Below, piece by piece: positions 1-7,827 of a stretch of 64,000 nt of DNA. The stretch is from Segatella copri (GTDB lineage Bacteria; Bacteroidota; Bacteroidia; Bacteroidales; Bacteroidaceae), in NCBI RefSeq assembly GCF_949820605.1, contig NZ_CATKVU010000006.1:914501-978500 (forward strand), written 5' to 3'. A program made the position numbers and the translations under genes. Under the pieces are notes generated by a model that saw only the letters and a program-made list of their open reading frames with translations, did no database searches and was not told the origin of the DNA. Each line of letters begins with the position of its first letter. The first letter of the stretch is position 1.

Positions 1-586
1 TCATCTACCGGTATATACGACCCGTAAAGTACATCAAGGCATCGAGCGCAACTATTGTGTTCGAAAGAAGATAGAGCCTAACCATGCTCGTGTGATAGAG
101 AAGAACGTAACTTTCACACTGGGCGAGTTTAAGATTACTCCGTTCGGCGTACCCCATGACAGTACCGACAATGTTGGCTATTTCGTGGAGTGCGGAGGTG
201 TGAACTTCTGCCTCATCACCGATGTGGGCCATATTACCGAAGAGATGCACGACTTTATCGGGCGTGCCAACTATCTTGTACTCGAGGCGAACCATAGTGT
301 AGAGATGCTCCAACAGGGTCATTATCCCCAGTATCTGAAGGATCGCATTTTGGGAGATAACGGTCATCTGAGCAACGACGATTGTGGCGAGGCGCTTGCC
401 AATTATGCTACACCGGAGCTTCATCACGTCTGGCTCTGTCATCTCAGCGAGGAGAACAACCATCCTGAGCTGGCACGCAAAACCGTGGAGCAGATCCTGC
501 GCAGCAAAGGCATCATAGTCGGCAAGGACTTCCAGCTGGAAGTATTGAAGCGCAAGACACCGAGCGAAATCTATAACCTGGTGTAG
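1..586 (+). CDS. MBL-fold metallo-hydrolase, WalJ/YycJ-like (5' partial)
   Basis: The reading frame is open from the first bases of the window, so the start and the N-terminal HxHxDH metal-binding motif lie upstream. The visible part has later features of the YycJ/WalJ type of metallo-beta-lactamase hydrolase: GVPHDS, ITDVGHIT (metal-binding Asp/His), LVLEANH and the C-terminal LCHLSEENNHP. The family is probably a cytosolic nuclease or hydrolase, and the exact substrate cannot be read from sequence. The gene ends on a perfect 16-bp hairpin shared with the convergent neighbour. Confidence 0.85.
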   Translation, partial: HLPVYTTRKVHQGIERNYCVRKKIEPNHARVIEKNVTFTLGEFKITPFGVPHDSTDNVGYFVECGGVNFCLITDVGHITEEMHDFIGRANYLVLEANHSVEMLQQGHYPQYLKDRILGDNGHLSNDDCGEALANYATPELHHVWLCHLSEENNHPELARKTVEQILRSKGIIVGKDFQLEVLKRKTPSEIYNLV

Positions 587-608
587 GGCAGGTGTAAAAC
601 TAAAAAGG

Positions 609-652
609 TAGCCGGATAAGGAGTTATATTGGGTTTACTCCTTATCCGGCTA
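609..652. terminator. Bidirectional hairpin terminator between convergent genes
   Basis: Perfect 16-bp inverted repeat (609-624 with 637-652, core GCCGGATAAGGAG) with a 12-nt loop. It lies after the MBL gene and includes the stop codon of the DUF486 gene on the other strand, so it probably ends both transcripts. Confidence 0.8.
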
Positions 653-1018
653 TTTCATGAATACGAAATAAACGGCTGCAATCAGGCAGCAGAAGGCTGC
701 GAAATGATTCCAGTGCAATCCCTGTCCCTGGAAGAGGATATTGGCGATGATGGCGAAGACGATAAGCGATACGCATTCCTGTATCACCTTGAGCTGGACC
801 AGATTAAACGGTCCTCCATTATCCACGAAACCGATGCGGTTGGCTGGTACCTGACAGCAATATTCGAAGAAGGCGATGGCCCAACTGAAGGCGATGACAC
901 CGATAAGAGGCCAGTTGCTGCTCACGCCCGTTTGTTGCAACTTGAGGTGTCCGTACCAAGCCAGCGTCATGAAGATGTTGCTCAGCACCAATAATAATAT
1001 AGTATACAATCCGTTCAT
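650..1018 (-). CDS. DUF486 small multidrug-resistance-like (DMT) membrane protein
   Basis: 122-residue protein that is nearly all hydrophobic, with about four predicted membrane helices. The N-terminus has the DUF486 signature SNIFMTLAWYGHLK, and length and layout match that family, which resembles half-size DMT/SMR transporters. Function is unknown. The gene is alone, convergent with the MBL gene, with a probable promoter box (TTACCTTTGC on the minus strand) near 1039-1048. A role in efflux would be inference from fold only. Confidence 0.85.
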   Translation of the reverse strand: MNGLYTILLLVLSNIFMTLAWYGHLKLQQTGVSSNWPLIGVIAFSWAIAFFEYCCQVPANRIGFVDNGGPFNLVQLKVIQECVSLIVFAIIANILFQGQGLHWNHFAAFCCLIAAVYFVFMK

Positions 1019-1127
1019 AATCTTATCTTTTTTGCGAATGCAAAGGTAATATATTTTTTTTAACCCTCCAAATTTCAGGGAAGTTTCATTTCGTTTTTGT
1101 TTTGATATGGTTGTTTTTGGCAGATAA

Positions 1128-1260
1128 ATCTCCGATGTTCTGATATTTATCTCCGAAAGATAAGTGTGCTGTTTGCGTATGGCTAGTAGGCTGTTTGGGG
1201 CGAACAGCCGACTAGCGGAATAGGGAACAGTCGGCTGTTCCTATAAGACAGTCATCTCAG
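1128..1260. repeat. Degenerate short repeats with ~21-23 nt spacing, partly palindromic
   Basis: ATCTCCGA occurs at 1128 and 1149. The motif AGTCGGCTGTT then appears three times in alternating orientation: 1183-1195 and 1203-1215 pair as a 13-bp inverted repeat with one mismatch, and 1202-1212 pairs perfectly with 1230-1240. AACAG/GACAG elements recur at 1204, 1227 and 1248. The style resembles the 22-bp array at 33036-33125. No gene was found in 1019-1693. Confidence 0.5.
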
Positions 1261-1320
1261 ATAGGGAAAGCAGATTTCCCAATCCTATTAATATGATTTA
1301 TGTTTAGCATTCTGCAAAAA

Positions 1321-1593
1321 TCTCTTCACTCTTCACCTTTCTTCCCAAATCCCCTGTGTTTATCGGCATTCTGGGAGGTGAAGAGTCATCAGCAACTCTT
1401 CACCCGCTCTTCACCACTATTCACCTGGACTCAAAATCGATAGGTAGATGTGTATCCACCTTTATGCATTGATGTGTTGAAGTATATGGGTGAAGAGTGG
1501 TGAAGAGTGGGTGAAGAGCTGCTGCGAACTCTTCACCCCTGCAATCGCCCTGTTTATCGGTATTCCGGAGGGTTTGGTGAAGAGTGAAGAGTA
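1321..1593. repeat. Large imperfect palindrome built of GGTGAAGAGT/ACTCTTCACC units
   Basis: The left half (1321-1425) starts with TCTCTTCACTCTTCACC and the right half (1488-1593) ends with its near-perfect reverse complement. Each half also contains its own hairpin (GGTGAAGAGT...ACTCTTCACCC). A direct repeat, TGTTTATCGGYATTCYGGAGG-like, lies at about 1358 and 1551, so the block is both mirrored and duplicated. The 62-codon frame inside it looks like a by-product of the repeats. Confidence 0.6.
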
Positions 1594-1623
1594 TTTCCGT
1601 GTTTGCTTCTGCTCTTTTACATA

Positions 1624-1672
1624 TTATCTCTCGAAATATGTGTCAATTTATCTCTCGAACTATGTGTCAATT
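1624..1672. repeat. Two-copy tandem repeat, 24-nt spacing
   Basis: TATCTCTCGAAATATGTGTC and TATCTCTCGAACTATGTGTC lie in tandem just downstream of the PIN-toxin gene. The motif resembles ATCTCCGA at 1128-1156. Function unknown. Confidence 0.5.
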
Positions 1673-1693
1673 CAATGATGAAAAGAGTTTTAA

Positions 1694-2119
1694 TTAGTTG
1701 GCATCAAGATTTCGGTATAATCTGGCAAACTCTTCTAATCTAACTACTAGTACTCTTGGAAAATCGATGTTTTCTAAATCTTTGAAATGTTTATCATCTG
1801 ATACAATGAAATCGGCATTAGCAAAGACTGCACAATCCACAAACTTATTATCATCGGGATCCTGTGTGATAAGATTCCAATGATAATGAGCATCAACTCT
1901 TTGGGTATTTGGAGCTTGAGTTATAATCTCTAATACCATAGTTGCTATTAATCGATTCGTTTTTAAACAAAGTATTTCTTCGTATTCTTCTAGAATTTCA
2001 GTTGTAAAGCAGAGACAATAGTCCCCATTCAAGAATCCTTCCCATAAGAAATAATTCTTGCTTTTCCTTGCAATTATCTGCAAGAGACAGTTGGTATCTA
2101 AGACGATGTTTCTCTGCAT
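1694..2119 (-). CDS. PIN-domain toxin of a type II toxin-antitoxin pair
   Basis: 141 residues from the chosen ATG (protein start MQRNIVLDTN), which begins 7 nt after the antitoxin stop codon. An in-frame upstream ATG would overlap the antitoxin. PIN-domain acidic residues are visible: Asp8 in VLDTN, glutamates in LEEYEEIL, and DPDDNKFVD followed by FIVSDDKHF. It fits the putative PIN toxin family (TIGR00305-like), expected to be a metal-dependent ribonuclease. The RNA target cannot be inferred. Confidence 0.85.
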   Translation of the reverse strand: MQRNIVLDTNCLLQIIARKSKNYFLWEGFLNGDYCLCFTTEILEEYEEILCLKTNRLIATMVLEIITQAPNTQRVDAHYHWNLITQDPDDNKFVDCAVFANADFIVSDDKHFKDLENIDFPRVLVVRLEEFARLYRNLDAN

Positions 2120-2126
2120 AGTCAGT

Positions 2127-2351
2127 TTATTTATAAGCCGTGCGCAAATGTTCTGACTGCATTTCCTGCAACTTTTCATTGCTCATTTCGCCAGATTCCC
2201 AAAGCTTATCCATTTCTCGCTGCAAGCGATCATTCATGAACTTAACTAATGTTCGTTTCAAGTCTGCCAAGTCCTGTTCTGACTGTAAACAAGAGATAAC
2301 ATTGAGCACCGCCTGTTGAGCCTGATTGAATTGTAATACTTGTGTTGCCAT
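2127..2351 (-). CDS. Antitoxin partner of the PIN toxin
   Basis: 74 residues from the ATG giving MATQVLQFNQ; an earlier in-frame ATG at 2375 is less likely because it approaches the promoter. The product is small, mostly alpha-helical and charged (DLADLKRTLVKFMNDRL, LWESGEMSNEKLQEM). Its role is inferred from size, position upstream of the PIN gene and 7-nt spacing. A promoter box on the minus strand (GCAAAGATA read in reverse) lies near 2380-2390. I recognise no specific named family. Confidence 0.75.
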   Translation of the reverse strand: MATQVLQFNQAQQAVLNVISCLQSEQDLADLKRTLVKFMNDRLQREMDKLWESGEMSNEKLQEMQSEHLRTAYK

Positions 2352-2421
2352 AATTGTAATTTTTAAACATTTCACTCTGCAAAGATACAGATAATTATTG
2401 ATACTCCAAAGATTTTGAGAA

Positions 2422-2507
2422 GAATATTTTGATTTCGCAAGAAAAAATGGGGGATAATATAAAAAAGGTGGCGAATCTTTTTGTTATCTCTTATTTTTGC
2501 AGTATCT
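2422..2507. repeat. Repeat module A (copy 1)
   Basis: About 86 nt matching 7619-7703 with roughly 7 differences including one 1-nt gap (shared core GGATAATATAAAAAAGGTGG). Here it is followed directly by the truncated Res gene; in the other copy it is followed by module B. The 3' end carries a TATCTTTGC promoter-like box. See module B (5137-5218) and the fused copy (7619-7797). Confidence 0.8.
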
Positions 2508-5049
2508 TTGCAAATGCAAAGCTGCACTCGGCAATTTGAAAAATGCCCGGCACGAGGATGTGGAGAGCGGACGATTTACGCAGAAGTTCCTGGTTGTGGC
2601 TCCGGGTCTGATTGTTTACGACCGTCTGCTGGATGCCTTCTGCGGCAGAAAGAAGCGCGATGAGGAATATCGTGACCCTCAGACCAACGACTACTACATG
2701 AACCTGGAGGTGTTCATCCCCGAGCGTTATCGTGACGAGGTGTTTTCGTTCATACAGAACAATGTGGTGACCAAGGAAGATGGCATCGGCAGGAAGACCA
2801 CCGGCGAGGGACTGATTGCCCTGACCAACTGGCATCTGTTTGAAAATCAGATGGAAGAGAAGGAACAGGATGAGGACATGGACGATTCCAGCACGGTGAC
2901 ACCTTCTGAAATCATCAGCGACCTGTTGCCTATCCGTCCGGGCAAGTCGGCGGGCAACGACCTCGGCATGCTCGACCGCCGTGCCCTGGGTGGCACCGAA
3001 CTGGAATATCTGGCGGGCTTAAAGGATTTGATGGTAATCAATGATGAGGCTCATCATATTCACGAAATCAAGCGTAATGGCGAAACCGAGGAGGTGGAAT
3101 GGCAAAGAGGCCTGAATGCCATCAGTGCCACCAAGGGTACAAAATTCATACAGGTGGACTTCTCTGCTACTCCTTTTGATACGAAGGGTGCCGGAGAGAA
3201 GCAGGTGAAACTCTTCTTCCCTCATATCATTGTTGACTTCGACTTGCCTATGGCGATGAAGCAGGGACTGGTGAAACTGTTGCTGCTCGACCGCCGCCAG
3301 GAACTCACCGACCTGGAGAACCTGGATTACAACGCCGAGCGTGATGAGCAGGGAAAGGTAGTAGGGCTGAGCGAAGGTCAGCGCATGATGCTCCGTGCCG
3401 GATTGACCAAGCTGAACAAACTGGAAGAAGAATTTCTGAAGAATGATGCGTCTAAGAACCCGAAGATGCTCATCGTCTGCCAGGACACCACGGTATCTCC
3501 TTTTGTAGAAGAGTTTCTGAAGTCGGAAGGTCTGGAAGATGAAGACATCGTTACCATCGACAGCAACAAGCAGGGCGAGGTGAAGGATGAGGAATGGCTG
3601 GAAATCAAGAAGAAGCTCTTCGATATAGATAGGTATAAGAGTCCGAAGGTGGTCATCTCGGTACTGATGCTCCGTGAGGGCTTCGACGTCAACAACATCT
3701 GTGTGCTCGTACCGCTGCGTTCTTCGCAGGCGCCAATCCTGCTAGAGCAGTTGGTGGGCAGAGGTTTGCGACTGATGTGGCGAGAGTCTGATTATATCGA
3801 CATCAAGCGTGAAGACCGCCTCAGGGTGTTGAAGAACCATCAGTCTCCCCGCACCTATATTGACACCCTGTCCATCGTGGAACATCCGGCTTTCATCAAG
3901 TTTTATGATGATTTGCAGGATCAGGGCTTGGTGGCTGTGGATGAAGGCGACGTGGGTACCGGAGGTGCCACTGGAGATATTCTGACCGTAGGACTTCGTG
4001 ATGATTACGAAAAGTATGATTTCCAATGGCCGGTTATTCTGCATGATTCCTTAGAAGAGTTGGAAGATGCAGAAATAGATTTAGATGATTTACAGCCATT
4101 CACGATGTATCCGCTGTCTTTGCTCCGTAAGTTCCTGGCAAAGGAGGGGGAGACCTTCGTATCGCAGGAATCTTTGACAAAGACAACCTTTGGCAAGTAT
4201 AAGGTGACGGCCAATCTCTTTAATGCTAATGGATATAATGAATATCTACAGAAGTTGCTGAAGGTAGTAACGTTGCGCTTTGAGAACTGTCGCCGTCAGG
4301 GGTTCCCTACCATTCAGATCAATGGGGCTCAAACGGTGCAGGTGATGGACTGGTACATCAGGGTGAAACTTTTCGCAATACCTTTCGACCCGTTCCAGGG
4401 AAGCGACTGGAAGATATTACTGGCGAAGGATGGCATCGTGACGAAGCATATCGTAGAGCAGTTTGCAGTGGCAATCTATAAAATGCAGAACCGCCTGACT
4501 ACGGTAGATGCTGAGGTGAGCCATACAGATTTCTCTTCGCTCAAAGCCATCAAGATGAGAGAGTCTTATTCCATGGAGGTACAGAAGTGCATCTATCCCC
4601 GACTAGGTTATCCATCTCATGGTGGAGGTTTGGAAAAGGCATTCATTGAGTTTCTGAATAGGGATGCCGAGGTAGAAAGATTTCTGAAGATTAATGAGAG
4701 TGGCCATTCCTTCGCCATCATCTTCTATGTAAGGAAGGATGGCTTGATGGCAACGTATCATCCAGATTTCATCGTGGCTACAGCTGATAAAGTTTATCTG
4801 ATAGAAACCAAGGGCGACGATAAGGTAGATGACGTGAACGTGCGTCAGAAACAGACGGCAACCATCGAGTGGATAAAGAAAATCAACGCGTTGGAGTCTA
4901 AGGATAGAATGAACCGCACCTGGGAGTATGTTTTAATAGGCGAGAGCGTGTTCTACTCGTTGAGTGGAAGTGGCGCTACGATTACTGATATCTGCAACCA
5001 GTGTAAGGTATCGTATTCTGTGGCAACAGGTAATCTGTTTGATATGTAA
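2497..5049 (+). pseudogene. Type III restriction Res-like DEAD/DEAH helicase-nuclease, N-terminally truncated
   Basis: The frame opens with a TTG inside repeat module A and gives 850 codons. DEAH (residues 183-186), SATPF (223-227), REGFDVNN and QLVGRGLR are clear superfamily 2 helicase motifs. The C-terminus has YHPDFIVA...YLIETKG, a PD-(D/E)xK nuclease motif as in Res subunits. The N-terminal Walker A (GxGKT) region is absent and there is no ATG before about codon 68, so ATP hydrolysis and cleavage are unlikely. No Mod methyltransferase gene is nearby. I infer a 5'-deleted orphan fragment, transcribed perhaps but probably inactive. A hairpin at 5076-5109 follows it. Confidence 0.75.
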
Positions 5050-5075
5050 GAGTATTTGCTGTAATAATGATAAAG

Positions 5076-5109
5076 AAAGCCAGCTTTTTCGCAAGAGGAG
5101 GCTGGCTTT
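5076..5109 (+). terminator. Terminator after the Res fragment
   Basis: 9-bp perfect stem AAAGCCAGC/GCTGGCTTT followed by a T-rich stretch (GTTGTTCTTTG), 26 nt after the stop codon. Confidence 0.65.
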
Positions 5110-5136
5110 GTTGTTCTTTGCGTGGAAAGATTATCC

Positions 5137-5218
5137 GCATAATCCATTAAATTTCAGCGTTCTCTGCCATTTTCTTGTAGATTTTCTTGCGGTTTCCAAT
5201 CTTTCTTCGTATTTTTGC
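5137..5218. repeat. Repeat module B (copy 1), promoter-bearing
   Basis: About 82 nt matching 7713-7796 with roughly 9 mismatches (shared TTCCAATCTTTCTTCGTAT). It ends in a TATTTTTGC promoter box just upstream of the toxin-antitoxin pair; the other copy ends in TATCTTTGC upstream of the patatin gene. Confidence 0.8.
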
Positions 5219-5256
5219 ACCAATAAGTAACGTGGAACTTTAAAAACGAAAGAAAT

Positions 5257-5529
5257 ATGGAGGAAAAGAAATATCATATCGATGAATCTAAGGTAGCAGG
5301 GGATAAGGTTTGTGAGCCATCGCCTGCTTATCGTTCGGCTGCATCATCAGCAGCATCAGTATCATGGGATGAGGCTTACGACACCGATTCCTATCCTATG
5401 GGGCGCTCGCTGGAGCAGGTGATGGAGCATTGCGAGAGCATTTTGGATAAGTTGGATGATCCTAATTATGGAGAGCCAATTTCCGTTTTGGATGCTGAGA
5501 TAGAAAAGATGATTGCAGAATGGAAATAA
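5257..5529 (+). CDS. Antitoxin-like small protein upstream of RelE/ParE-type toxin
   Basis: 90 residues. The Ala/Ser-rich N-terminal half (around residues 20-40) looks disordered. The C-terminal half is acidic and helical, with SLEQVMEHCESILDKL and EIEKMIAEWK, as expected of an antitoxin tail that wraps a toxin. The stop codon overlaps the toxin start by 10 nt, so translation is probably coupled. No DNA-binding domain is obvious. The call rests on context. Confidence 0.7.
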   Translation: MEEKKYHIDESKVAGDKVCEPSPAYRSAASSAASVSWDEAYDTDSYPMGRSLEQVMEHCESILDKLDDPNYGEPISVLDAEIEKMIAEWK

Positions 5530-5861
5530 AAACTGATGCCCTTTTCAAGAAGGAGATAAAAAAGTGTATTGAGTATGCCTTGCAAGAGTTTGGATTAAAA
5601 ACTGCTCGTAAGTGGCAAACACAATATAAGGAAATTAAGCGTTTATTAGAATTTATGCCTAAGCGTTATCCTATAGTAGCTCATTTCCGTAATGAAACTA
5701 TGGAGTTTCGTGGTGCCATCATCATGAAGAACTTCAAGATTATCTATTTCTATAATGAAGAGAAAGATATCATCTGGCTGGTGGATCTCTGGGATTTGCG
5801 CCAAGATCCTCGTAAGCTGAACATGCGAGCCAGGAGGATAGAAAGAAAGGATTATCATTAG
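5520..5861 (+). CDS. RelE/ParE-superfamily toxin
   Basis: 113-residue basic protein. The pattern FRNETMEFRGAIIMKNFKIIYFYNEEKDIIWLVDLWDLRQDP is that of RelE/ParE beta strands, with a typical C-terminal strand ending at WDLRQDPRKL. Family members either cut ribosome-bound mRNA or poison gyrase, and the sequence does not settle which. It overlaps the upstream antitoxin gene by 10 nt. A cruciform-like repeat (5883-5931) follows and probably ends transcription. Confidence 0.8.
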   Translation: MEIKTDALFKKEIKKCIEYALQEFGLKTARKWQTQYKEIKRLLEFMPKRYPIVAHFRNETMEFRGAIIMKNFKIIYFYNEEKDIIWLVDLWDLRQDPRKLNMRARRIERKDYH

Positions 5862-5882
5862 TCTTTATGATAAACAAAAGAA

Positions 5883-5931
5883 CCCGCCAGGTGTCCCAAC
5901 GGATTTTGAATCCGGTAGGACACCTGGCGGG
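5883..5931. terminator. Strong nested hairpin between convergent genes
   Basis: Perfect 14-bp stem CCCGCCAGGTGTCC (5883-5896) with 5918-5931, and a second small stem CGGAT/ATCCG in the loop. It lies between the toxin gene (+) and the DUF1703 gene (-). It lacks a clear T-tract on either side, so it may be a structural repeat as much as a terminator. Confidence 0.55.
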
Positions 5932-5952
5932 ATGTTTGTTTGGAGTTGTATT

Positions 5953-7539
5953 TTACAAAGACTCATCCACTTCTTTCCAATCTATCAATCCCTTGCCTGT
6001 TTCATCAAGTTCCACTGCCAGGGCGATGCCCTTGCGCTTGTCGGCCTTGAATGGTTCTGTGTAGCTCTTTTCCTTTATCTGGCTCTCGGCTGCAGAAATG
6101 CCGCCATTGTTAGATAGCTTCAGTTCCAGGGCATAGATGAAGGATGGAACCTCTACAATCATATCAATTCTGCCAGTGGCTAGCATTCTCTCTACTTCCA
6201 CCCTAAATCCCAAGGCTCTGAATATCGTGCTCATTATCAGCCGGTAACGCTCCTCCATATCCATACTCGCCATTTTCTTGTTGCTGTATGGAACATCGGC
6301 GATTAGAGCCTTTAATGCCTTCTTGGCTTCTGCGGTGTTGCCGTCCTGCATCATTTTTCTGAGGAAGCTCTGCGCAGAAACCACTTCCGAATTCGACTTC
6401 ATGGTCAAGGCTGGAACCACTACGCTGTATAATGCCTTGCGAACTTCAAAGTTAGGGAAGCCCAGAATGTAAACGCCATCGTCGTAACCCTTGATGGTGA
6501 GATACCCCGACTGATAGAGGAAGAGTTCGGCTCCGCCATTCACCACATCCGATGTTTCCAGGGTGTCGCGCTCGATGAAGCAATGGTCAAAATATTCCAT
6601 CTTCATCTCCATGTCATCCACAAACTTTGGCAATAGGGAAGTGGCCCCTGATGAAGCCCAGTAATTTCTCAATTCCCTATCATCTAGGGCATTGATGAGG
6701 CTGAACGGATTGAAAATATCCACCATATTTTTGCGGCAGAAATGATATCCGTCGTAATAGGCAGTGAGCTGCTTCAGTGTCTCCTCAGGAGTCCATCCGT
6801 TTTCTTCTCCCATCGCCTCAATCTCAGGTATGAAGTTGTCGGCAGCTTCCTGTTTCGAAATGCCGCAGATAGTGGCGTAGGGTGCATCAAAACTGATGTT
6901 GCTCAGGTTGTTGAGCACGGAGAAGAGGGAGATTTGTGTGAACTTGGTGATGCCCGTGATGAAGACGAAGCGCTCGTGTTCGTCTTCTTTTTTCAAGACG
7001 GCAAATACGGATTTATAGATAGCTGTGCAGGCATCATGCTGAGGAGTCTTCCAGGAGTGCTGCAATGGAGAATCATACTCGTCGATAAGAATAACCGCCT
7101 GTTTTCCGGTCTTTTGAAACATCGTTTCGATGATGTTCTGGAAACGTACGGCAAGGGAAACCTCCGGACGTACCGCAACTTCATACTTCTGTTCGAGTTT
7201 ATAGAAGGCATCGTCGAGATAGGAGTTGAGTTCTTCGGGGGTAGCTCCTCCGCAACTCATGTCGAGTCGAATTACGGGATAGCAGGTCCAGTCTTTCTCT
7301 AGCTTCATCACCTTCAATCCTTCGAAGAGTTCCTTTTTCCCCTCGAAGTAAGCCTGGAGTGTATCCACGAGAATCGACTTGCCAAAGCGGCGTGGGCGGC
7401 TTAGGTAATTATACGTTTTATTTCTGTTGGCAAGTTGCCAGATGATATCTGTCTTGTCAACATATAGGTATCCTTCCTTTCTAATTTTTTCAAAAGACTG
7501 GATACCTACGGGCAATCTTCTATCGTTCATTTCTGTCAT
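5953..7539 (-). CDS. AAA-ATPase-like / PD-(D/E)xK nuclease protein (DUF1703 type)
   Basis: 528 residues. The start MNDRRLPVGIQSFEKIR with the YVDKT motif is the hallmark of the AAA-ATPase_like family (PF09820). The P-loop variant RPRRFGKS lies near residue 50 and a Walker-B-like LIDEYDSP near residue 150. The C-terminal part has a PD-(D/E)xK-type motif, GRIDMIVEV...YALELKL, typical of PF08011. These proteins are highly multicopy in Prevotella and Bacteroides. Their role is unsettled; a link to mobile elements or defence is a guess from copy number and company. Confidence 0.85.
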   Translation of the reverse strand: MTEMNDRRLPVGIQSFEKIRKEGYLYVDKTDIIWQLANRNKTYNYLSRPRRFGKSILVDTLQAYFEGKKELFEGLKVMKLEKDWTCYPVIRLDMSCGGATPEELNSYLDDAFYKLEQKYEVAVRPEVSLAVRFQNIIETMFQKTGKQAVILIDEYDSPLQHSWKTPQHDACTAIYKSVFAVLKKEDEHERFVFITGITKFTQISLFSVLNNLSNISFDAPYATICGISKQEAADNFIPEIEAMGEENGWTPEETLKQLTAYYDGYHFCRKNMVDIFNPFSLINALDDRELRNYWASSGATSLLPKFVDDMEMKMEYFDHCFIERDTLETSDVVNGGAELFLYQSGYLTIKGYDDGVYILGFPNFEVRKALYSVVVPALTMKSNSEVVSAQSFLRKMMQDGNTAEAKKALKALIADVPYSNKKMASMDMEERYRLIMSTIFRALGFRVEVERMLATGRIDMIVEVPSFIYALELKLSNNGGISAAESQIKEKSYTEPFKADKRKGIALAVELDETGKGLIDWKEVDESL

Positions 7540-7618
7540 AATCTAATCTCCTATGTTTTCAGGATAGCTTTTTGTGAGCTATTCGCCTTGCTACAAATTC
7601 TATTTGCAAAGATACGAT

Positions 7619-7797
7619 GAATATTTTGATTTTGCAAGAAAAATGGAGGATAATATAAAAAAGGTGGTGAATCTTTTTGTTATCTTTGATTTTTGCAGCA
7701 TCTGGATTGATTCGCATAATCCTTTAAATTTCAGTGTCCTCTGCCATTTTCTTTCAGATTTTCTTGCGAGTTCCAATCTTTCTTCGTATCTTTGCCG
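7619..7797. repeat. Fused A+B repeat (copy 2)
   Basis: 7619-7703 matches module A at 2422-2507 and 7713-7796 matches module B at 5137-5218. The two modules are contiguous here, with the junction near 7700-7712. The 3' end gives the TATCTTTGC box (about 7787-7795) that probably drives the patatin gene. Confidence 0.8.
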
Positions 7798-7827
7798 TGC
7801 CAGTTATTCATTTTAAAAAGGAGCAAT

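Noticed and set aside
1490..1678. 62-codon plus-strand frame MKSGEEWVKSCC...
   Set aside because: Its sequence is made by the GGTGAAGAGT repeats and the 24-nt repeat; no ribosome site.
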